Assembly: GCA_900551435.1 (NCBI GenBank)
Contig: URVW01000027.1
Location: 1 to 26,448 of the forward strand
DNA from: an uncultured Faecalibacterium sp.
Lineage (GTDB): Bacteria; Bacillota; Clostridia; Oscillospirales; Ruminococcaceae
Length of the DNA stretch: 26,448 bases
Direction of reading: 5' to 3'
The notes beneath the pieces are model-generated. The model was not told the DNA's origin, did no database searches, and saw only the letters and a list, made by a program, of their open reading frames with translations. Positions 7,554-16,000 of the stretch are shown here, piece by piece. The translations under genes were made by a program, and so were the position numbers. The first letter of the stretch is position 1. Each line of letters starts with the position of its first letter.

Positions 7554-9694
7554 GGCTGTCCACCCCGCTTTTCTGCGGTCATTTCCAGCTGTGCTTCCAG
7601 CGGGACCACTTCTGTCGTGATCCCCTTTTGGGCAAGCCTCGTCTGCACCACGGAGATCTCCGCTTCGCCCGCCTGATTCAGCAGTAAATAGACCGCCCCA
7701 TCCGGACCAAGCCCTGCAAAATCGCTGCTGCGGATGGCCGTTTCCAGCTCCCGGCAGAGAGCAGCGCGGTCCCGCTTTTCCAGATGGACCCGGAACAGCA
7801 GATGTTCCGCCATTTTGTCCTCCTGCAAGGCACAAGCCGCTTCTAATTTCTGCAAAAAGCTCTCGGGCCGCAGGACCCGCAGTCCGGGCAGATAGTGCTC
7901 TGCGCGGGCGGCATTCTCGTAGGCAAAGGCCCGCACCAGCGCCGTTTCCACCAGCCCGCAGAGGATGCGGAAAAGATTCTGATAGTAAAGCGAAAGCTGG
8001 TCCTCTGCCGCCTCGTACAGCAGGATGAGCACGACTATCCGGCCCTCCTGCCGGACAGCGGCCCCGTACATCGGCAGTTCGTCGATGAGGTCCCGGTTGA
8101 CCCAGACGCCTTCCTGCTCAATGCCCCGCAGGACCGGCAGAAACGTTTTCACCTCCACCGAACGCGGCAGCGCCCGCGTTCCTCCGGGGCTGGACGCCGC
8201 CAGCCGTGCAAAGCGCCCGTTTTCGTCCAGCTGGTACAGCGCGACGCTCTGATTTTCCAGAACGCTCTCCAGAACCTGCACCGTCTTGCGGTAGAGCTGC
8301 TGGGGCTGCAGGACGTTCAGTTCCTGCGTCACCGCGTAAATTTTCCCAAAGCTGTCCCGCCGCCCCAAGATCTGGCGGCGGAACTGGCGCTTGTCCTCCA
8401 AGGTGTCCTGATACAGCCGCCGCACGAACTGCAGCCGCTCCTGCAAAAGTGCGCTTTCCTCCTGCACGAACCGCACCGTTTCGGCACTGCGCAGCTGCAC
8501 ATAGCCGCACACCGCGCCCACAATGAAATAGACGATGAACGCCAGCCAGTTGGACGGCTCGTAGAACAAAAGCAGCGGCGAAGCTCCCTGCATCCAGTAG
8601 CCCAGCGCCAGCGAGACGGACGCCAGCGCCGCCGCCAGAACGCCCGCGTTCAGGCCATAGACCGTGCTGACCAGAACCAGAAACATCAGCCGGAAATCCA
8701 CCACCCGGAACTGCGCCTGTGTGCCAGTCATCTGGACCAGCCCTTCGGTCACGACCCACGCCGTCAGAATTTCCGCCAGCCGAAGCGCCCGCTTGTGGCT
8801 CTGTACCGCATTGGCAAGGCGCTCGGCGGGCTTTTCCTTGGCCTGATACCGCTCACACCAGCTGCCGAACATCTCCGGCAGATCGTCCAGCATCCGATAG
8901 CGCGGGAACCAACCGTACCGCTGCCGCAGCGCCCCGTCATCGGGCGGATAGGCCCGGGGCAGGTCCGTGCCGTATGTAACGCGCAGTTCAGATGTGAGCT
9001 GCTTGAGCGCTTCGCCCAGCTGATCGTAATCCAGCGAAAAGGCCAGCGGTGCGGTGAACGTCTCCCACTCCGGCGTCCAAGTATCGAACACCCGCAGGAC
9101 CAGTTCCGCAAGGTCCTCCATGCACAGCGCCGTGACCCGGTCCTGCGCCTGTTCCTCAAAGTGGACCGTGCCGGTCTGCATCTGTTCGAACATCCGCGCA
9201 AATCCCGCGTCCCGGCTGGTGCTCTCCGTCCCATACAGATAGGGCAGATGCAGCACCTTGATCTGAAGTTTGCCTGTCTGCGCATAGTGGCGGCAGAGCG
9301 CTTCCGAAGCCCGCGCCATCACAGCTTTTCCGGTCTCCGGCGTTAAAACGCCCTCCGGGCCGGTCAGGTAGAGCAGCCGCACTTCCCGCTCCCGGTTTGC
9401 TTGCAGCACCCGCCGCAGTCGGTCCATCTCGCCTTCCTGCTCACTGTGAGGTGTCAGGTACTCGGAAAAGTAAACGATCTGGTCAAATTCGTACGTTTCC
9501 ACCAGTTCGTCCATCAGCCCCTTGCGGTCCAGCAGGATCGATTTGAGTTTCGGCTGCCGCGGCTGTCCCTGCACATGTGTGACCAAAACATGATCCTTGG
9601 GAAATGCCATCTCCACCCAGCTCTGCGTCACAAAACTTGTATTTCCGGTCAATAAAACTTCCACAGCAAGAACCCTCACACCATTTCTCTTCAT
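7550..9694 (-). CDS. pelD: PelD c-di-GMP receptor with N-terminal SDR-like domain
   Basis: A 714-residue membrane regulator. Residues 1 to about 290 resemble a short-chain dehydrogenase/epimerase fold (VEVLLTGNTSFVTQSW), but the glycine-rich nucleotide loop is degenerate. About four membrane helices follow (roughly 305-400), then a helical linker, a GAF domain (about 445-585) and a C-terminal degenerate GGDEF domain. There RSSD (655-658) sits five residues before GPDGA: the c-di-GMP inhibitory-site RxxD is kept while the GGDEF active site is lost. In Pel systems, c-di-GMP bound here switches polymer synthesis on. The SDR fusion is known from clostridial PelD-like proteins. First gene of the operon; the ATG follows an AAGGCGG stretch that is rather close, and an in-frame GTG five codons in is an alternative start. 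Confidence 0.85.
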   Translation of the reverse strand: MKRNGVRVLAVEVLLTGNTSFVTQSWVEMAFPKDHVLVTHVQGQPRQPKLKSILLDRKGLMDELVETYEFDQIVYFSEYLTPHSEQEGEMDRLRRVLQANREREVRLLYLTGPEGVLTPETGKAVMARASEALCRHYAQTGKLQIKVLHLPYLYGTESTSRDAGFARMFEQMQTGTVHFEEQAQDRVTALCMEDLAELVLRVFDTWTPEWETFTAPLAFSLDYDQLGEALKQLTSELRVTYGTDLPRAYPPDDGALRQRYGWFPRYRMLDDLPEMFGSWCERYQAKEKPAERLANAVQSHKRALRLAEILTAWVVTEGLVQMTGTQAQFRVVDFRLMFLVLVSTVYGLNAGVLAAALASVSLALGYWMQGASPLLLFYEPSNWLAFIVYFIVGAVCGYVQLRSAETVRFVQEESALLQERLQFVRRLYQDTLEDKRQFRRQILGRRDSFGKIYAVTQELNVLQPQQLYRKTVQVLESVLENQSVALYQLDENGRFARLAASSPGGTRALPRSVEVKTFLPVLRGIEQEGVWVNRDLIDELPMYGAAVRQEGRIVVLILLYEAAEDQLSLYYQNLFRILCGLVETALVRAFAYENAARAEHYLPGLRVLRPESFLQKLEAACALQEDKMAEHLLFRVHLEKRDRAALCRELETAIRSSDFAGLGPDGAVYLLLNQAGEAEISVVQTRLAQKGITTEVVPLEAQLEMTAEKRGGQP

Positions 9695-9726
9695 CCGCCT
9701 TTTATTCTGACGGTCCCGATAGCGTC

Positions 9727-9755
9727 ATTATAAGCGCGTTTTTCTGTGAGGTCAA
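9727..9755 (-). promoter_or_regulatory. sigma-A promoter of the pel operon
   Basis: On the minus strand TTGACC, a 17-base spacer and a perfect TATAAT. Predicted transcription start is near 9720, about 25 bases before the pelD ATG. No other comparable promoter is seen inside the operon, so the whole pelD-cotH set is probably one transcript. Confidence 0.8.
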
Positions 9756-9837
9756 GATAAAAATAACGACATATCGTATTCTTTTTCGCGTTTTGCGGAC
9801 GTTTTTCGAGCAAAGAGAACGGTGCTGCGGCTTCGTT

Positions 9838-9852
9838 TGGCAATTTTTGCCA
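9838..9852. promoter_or_regulatory. small inverted repeat in the divergent intergenic region
   Basis: TGGCAA-TTT-TTGCCA lies between the two divergent promoters of the 325-base pelD/giant-gene gap. It could be a binding site for a regulator, but six-base arms can occur by chance. Confidence 0.2.
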
Positions 9853-9925
9853 GAAAGAATTTGTGGAAGGTAACCGCAGGTTTACAAGCAGCCTACACTT
9901 TTTTATTTCGTTTTCCGACAGGATG

Positions 9926-9934
9926 TGCTATACT
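9926..9934 (+). promoter_or_regulatory. extended -10 promoter of the giant gene
   Basis: TGC-TATACT is an extended -10 element about 85 bases before the ATG of the 8.2-kb gene. The -35 region 17 bases upstream (TTTCGT) is poor, as often tolerated with an extended -10. The leader is AT-rich and ends in GAGGAG, seven T residues, then ATG. Confidence 0.5.
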
Positions 9935-10019
9935 GACTTCAAACACTCCATTTTTCGAGAAATTACGGCAAATTCAGCCAGAAAACAGAACGTTCCCGTT
10001 CTTATAGAGGAGTTTTTTT

Positions 10020-13000
10020 ATGGAAAAGAACGATTGCATTCCCATGGAATCATCCACGGTCGAAACTCTGACCCCTTATTCTGCGTTTGAGCCAGAAGCG
10101 CACACGCTTGCGGAAAACGAGCACTATGGCATTATCAGTTTCTGTAACCAAATCTATGGATTCATCAACGATTCTTTTGCAGATCCAAAAAATTTCCCGG
10201 AAATCACTTCAAAAAATGCAAACACGACCTTTTTTGACCTTTCCAAAGTGACCATTCTGCCAGAGGGCCACCGTCTGGATACCTTTCACTCTATCTATCT
10301 GGTCCGATTCTCCACAAACGGAACCGTTTTCGATAAGCGGAAAGAAATTTTTCAGCCCGCGATCGACTACCGCGTACCGATTACAATTCTACATTTCTTC
10401 CCCAAGGACCCTGACTCCGTCTATCTGATCCAGCCTGATGGCCTTATCAGCAGAATAAGCGCATTCCCAGCTGCACAGCAAAAGCTGGAACGTCTTGATC
10501 AGCTTTTGGAGCAAAAGATCAAGGAACCGAAATTTGTTCTAGCCAGTGATTTTCGTTCTCTCACTCGGGAAGCCGGAATCGATGATTTCAAACAGTATGC
10601 AGAAACTGTTGGAGAATTCCTGAAAAAGTTTCTTCCAAAGTTCGAACTGATCTCCAACCAGCTCCTTGCTGGAAAACGCTATCCCGGTTTAATTATTTAT
10701 ACGGGAAGTTGGCCTGAAGTTGAGGCGTATTATTCGTCCCAAAAGCCAAACCCCGCTCCCACTCCAAAACCTGCTCCCGAACCTCCACCTGAGCCTCCAA
10801 AAGAGAAAGCGGACCTTTCTGTTCTGGAAAAGCTGTATGCCTCCGGAGATTTTCTCGGATTTCTGCGCTCTCCAGCCTTTACGGAAACAGCCTTCTGTGA
10901 TTTTTCGCAGGAATATCAGGAGATGGCTCTGACCTGTGCTGCTCGTCTGCTTCATCCGGAGGACTCTTCCACCGTTTCTCTGGACCTTATCCAAAAAGAG
11001 TTGATCCACTATACCATTTTTGGCGATGACTTTTGGAAAAAGTGGAAAAAAGATTCCGAATATGACCCTGTGATCATCCGATCCTGTGCGCGCACCTCGT
11101 GGATGGAATACGCCATTCCGGAAAATACCGGAATCATTGTGACCTGTCTCAACAGCCTTGGAAGCACAAACAGCACAAACAGCGCCAACAGCAATTACGC
11201 GGGACTTTCTCAGCGGTTTGCGCTGTGTCAAAACAAACTGATCCCGAATCTCTATCTTCTTCGTGTTGCTGCAACACAATCCTTCACTGCCACAATTCGG
11301 TGCATCGCAGAATACTGCCGTCTCATCAAAGAAATGCAGCAATGGCATTTCTACATGCATCTTCCGTCGGAGAAAAAACTTCTTTATTTTTCCGAGTGGC
11401 TTCGTGCAGTTTTTCAGCTCTTTCCAGAATTAGAGCTGCCCCGAACAACGATTTATAACATTTCGTCGGTTTATATCGACAGTCTCCGTTTCGAAGAACT
11501 GGATTCGCTGCTCCCTCTCATTGACCCGAAGAATATTTCCCGAATGACAAGTCTCCTCGCCTATGAGCAAGATCCTGCCAAGGGGCTTCAGCTGGACATT
11601 CGTTCCCTTTCTTTGGCAACCATCAATCTGCGGCTTTATCAAAAGACCGTTGCTCTCGTTTGGAAGCACTTTCAGCAGGATGACATCCTTCCGGACTACT
11701 TTTTGTTCACCCTCGCACAGATCGCCGCCTATGACACGAACCATTCTCTGGACGAAATTATTCGGTATCACATTGAATTCAACTGTCCGCGCTATCAGGT
11801 GCACGCGCAGCTTCTTCGCTCGTTTGGACATATCTGCGCCCTGATCGAGCAAGACCCTGTTTTTTATGCACTGGCATCGTATCTGGTACACGCTCTTGAA
11901 AAAGGCGATTCTGACATTGCTCTTTATTCGGCATTTCAGGAGCAGAGAAATCAGTTGACTCCGATCGGTGAAAAGCTGTGTGAGGGGATCGTTCACGATC
12001 TCGCCCAGCAGCAGCCGGATTCCCCCTATGAGATCTGTGACCGATTTGCCGCGTTTCACTTTGACTTTGAGCGGATGGAACAGATCCAGACGGCGTATAC
12101 AGCATGGTATCTCCAGAATTGTATGCCGGAAGAACCTTCGTTGGAAGCTTATCAGGAATGTCTGGATGCTTTGTATCTTGCGCGTGCCTACGGCGCATTT
12201 ATCCATCTCTTTTTGAAATCACAGCACTTTTTCTTGGATACAGACTCTCGTAAATCTTATCTCGAGAAAATCATTCAGTCGTATCTCCGGCTGCACCATT
12301 TCTCCGAAGCGGTCAGTTTTCTTCAGACCTGTAATGCCCCAGACGATGAGTGGAAGGACCGCCAGCTCATCTGTGTTCTGGGTGAAAATTTCCGTGCCCA
12401 TTCTCTTTCGGCACAGGCGTTTCATATCTTTAGCGCATCGCTCTCCATCGAGCAGGCTGAGCCTCTCCTTCTGAACCATCTGAGTGATCATTCCACAAAT
12501 ATCCTTGCCGCCAACAGCCTCCTTGCGATTTATTGCCATCAGGGAATGTTCTGTCGGGCAGCCTATCTGTATACCGTCTATCGGTTGTTTGCCGAAGCCG
12601 GCTACTCAACTCTTTATACAAATCTTCGGCAATGTCTTCCTTCTACTGCAACCAGCCGATACACGATCTACGATGTGATCCAATGGTCGTTTTCTGTCCT
12701 AAATGCCGATGACCTGATCAAATTTATCCTATGGATCCGCAGCCTTAAAGTTCCTGATTATATCGCTCTAAAAAAACATCATCCCTTTTCTTTTTACTAC
12801 GACCATCTCCTTGCAGACCCTTTGAATCCCACTCCATGGACTCGTTTTCAGACACTCTTGAAAACTACTCTCGACCGCCAAACCGTCCTTGATCGAAACC
12901 CATGGCTGCTCGTCGTCTGCGAACGTGTTTTGAAGGAATCTTTCCAACAGGAAACGACAGATGATACTCCCAGAGCGATCTATAAGCTCCTGACGGATCT

Positions 13001-16000
13001 GGACAGCAAAAAGCTTCCTTTGAATCTGCTCGCCTATGTGCTGCCCTACCTCGTGGAATCGCAAGATAAACGCTTGTGTGCTCTTTTGACCCGCGCGTTC
13101 GAAAACGATGCTGTTTTGGAACAGCTTTTCGCACAAAATCCTTGGAGCAGCACTTATCTTCCGCAGTTCCGTTCCTATCAGACATTTGCGCTGGAGCAAC
13201 TCCGCATTTCCGGCATCGGGGACTATTCGAAGCTTCTCAATGTTCTTCCGACGGAGCTGAACATTGACGACCTCAAAATTCTGGCAGGCAGTGATTTCAC
13301 TTCCCCGCGTGTCATCGCGCAGTTGTGTTCGAATTATCTGCAAAACAACCAGATCCATGAAACCTGGGAATACCTGAATGGTCTGGATCGGACAAAGATG
13401 AACTATCCGGAGCGTCAGCTTTTGGAATTGTTTATCCTGCTCTTTGACGATGACGAGATGATGCTGATGCAAGATCCGGAACTGTTCCACCCCGAAGAGG
13501 AAGTCCGCCGTGTCAAAATGAACTGCGCCCTGATCCTGAAGACCTATCCAGACAAACGTGGTTTGAAAGAATTTGAATCCAACTGTCTCAGTCTGGCGCA
13601 TCGAATGAAGGTCTACAGCTTTGTATTCCGAGCTTTTTACGACGACGACATTTATCACGACCCTGCTTATCGTCTGGAAAACATACCGCTTGAAGACCCA
13701 CAGACCGAGGCTGCTTATCTCGCATTTTTGAAAACTTGCTATCTGGCGCAGCTCTACTGGAACGCGTCGTACAACAGCTTCTACAAAACGTGGCGGTATC
13801 AAAAGCTTTACCTGTGTGCCGTTTTGAGCAGCTTCCCGCAGCCCGTCGATGATGCGTTCATCCGCTCTGCTATGGAGGAATTCCACCATTTTGAGAGCAC
13901 CTACGCAGACATCTATCACCCCTTCACCGAGGATGTCATGGCTTTCATGAACAGCGTACAGCTGGAGCTTCCCGTCAAGCGGGCACTGCTGTTTGCGTTG
14001 GCGTCCGGAAATGTGAAATGGTTCTTGGCTCAGAACCGGGATGCTTTCTGCAGTCTGTCTCAAGACGACAAGAATATTCTGCGGAGGATCATTGCGCGGC
14101 TGGATTACCGCGAAGTCTCTCAGGCTGTTTATTCTCTGTATTCCGAGCAGATCTCTCTTGGCTTATTTGAACAGATTCTGGAAACCGCAGATGCTCTTTC
14201 GGAAATGCTGAAAGAAAGTCTGGAAGGGCTGAAAAGCACCAAGTTTGATAAGATTTCTCTCTCTGATATCTTCATGAAACCCGCCACACAAGAAAAGCCT
14301 TCTCTTTGTGTGGACGACCTTCTGAATCAGAAAAACGCAATCTTTGAGCGCTATTCAGCATGCCTAATTCCCCTGATGTTTGCCCGTCAGTTCCCGTTCC
14401 GCATCTACGGAAGCTGCCGATACCGTGTTCTGAGGAAACGGTCTTATCCGGCCTATACAGAAAAAATTCTGCGGAAGCTCGAACTCTGTGCGGAATATTT
14501 CGAGCAGCGCGGTGATCGTTCCGTCCGGGCTGCTTTCCAGTATCTTTCCGCCTTCCTTTGCTGTCTGCGCGGAGACAAAAAGAATGCGCAGCGCTCTTTG
14601 GAGTCTTGGCAGATCGAAAAAAGTCTTCCGCAGGAATGGGACGAAGAAGCCGAACGGATGCGTCAGTATCTTTCGGGTCAGGTGGAAGTCTTTACACCTC
14701 TTATGATTCTGGACGATAGTCAGACCCAGTCTGACCGTAACGCAGAGGACACCTTTATCTCTGTTCTGAATGATCATCTGAATGATCATCTGAACATTCC
14801 CGAAGAACCTCTCACGGAAGAGGCCGCGGAAGAATTTTTATCGGCCTACTCCGACGAAAGCCTTCCGTTTGTGACACGTTTCCGTTCCGGTGTCACACTG
14901 CTATCGCATTATCCAGAGCTGCAAAAACGGAACACGATCGGTCTGCCCGCAAGAGAAGATCTCACCTTTATGGTCGGCTTCAACGCCTTGCAGCCGGAAT
15001 CCGAGTTGTCGGCAGAGGAACAGCTTTCGATTGCACTAGAACTGTTCCAGAATCACTCTGCTCACCTGCACCGTTCTTCCGCAGCTGTTCGAACGCTTCA
15101 GGATTCCATCATCAAGCTTCTTGGCCGGGACCTTTCTCTGACCAGCTGGGTCACTCATGCAGACAACATCAAAAATATCATCGAGCCGCCTCCGGAATCC
15201 GGTGATTTCTCTGCCTTGAACAAGGAGATCCTTCAGCCCTGCAAAGCCCTGCTTGAGCCGGACTGCTCCAACGAGAGACGGAGAGCCGGATACGAAGAAA
15301 TTCTGGAGACACTCAAACGCTTCCGAAATTCCTATACCGTAAAAGTGGAGGCTTCCATTCAAAAAGAACTAAACCGCATTGATAAGAACCTCCAGCTGAG
15401 CATTCGTATTTTGCAGAATGCAGATGGTGAGTTCGTATCCACGGACGGATACGTCTACTATCAAATCGAAAACACCGGTCACATTACAGCTGACCTCACG
15501 CCGGATTCCCGGGAGCCGATCACGCTTTGGGTCCAGCAGGACAATCTGCGCGAGCAAAAGGCCAGTCTCGAAGAGCGTCCAGAAGCGATCACCTCGCTGC
15601 AGCACGGCTATATCACGGGCGGCAGGATCCGGCTGGACCTGACGGGTTCTCCCGCATCTGTCCAGATGACCCTCCGTCTCATCGCAAATAAAACGGTACT
15701 GTCGGACACCTCCGAATCGATCGCCGTCCGACTGAATACCGCAGCATTTTCGGTAGAAAGCGGCCATCACTACATCACGGACTATGCCGTTTCGGACCCC
15801 AGGATGCTGTTCGGACGGAAATTGCTGAAAGACAATCTGCTTCATCAGCTTTCTTCCGGATTGGCCGTTGTCTATGGACCTTCCCGCATTGGAAAGACGT
15901 CGCTCCTGAGTGTTGTGGACCAGTGTGCCGAGGCAAAAGGCAATGTTTTGCGGATCCTTTACGGTGATGAAAGTTCCGGCAAATTCAGCGATTATCGTGA

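Noticed and set aside
12768..14063. A 431-codon minus-strand frame inside the giant gene
   Set aside because: It is antisense to clear helical-repeat coding sequence, has no promoter or ribosome-binding site and no recognisable motif.
14766..14794. CRISPR-like direct repeats
   Set aside because: Only 2.4 copies of a 12-mer without spacers, inside a coding frame; no repeat-spacer array exists in the window.
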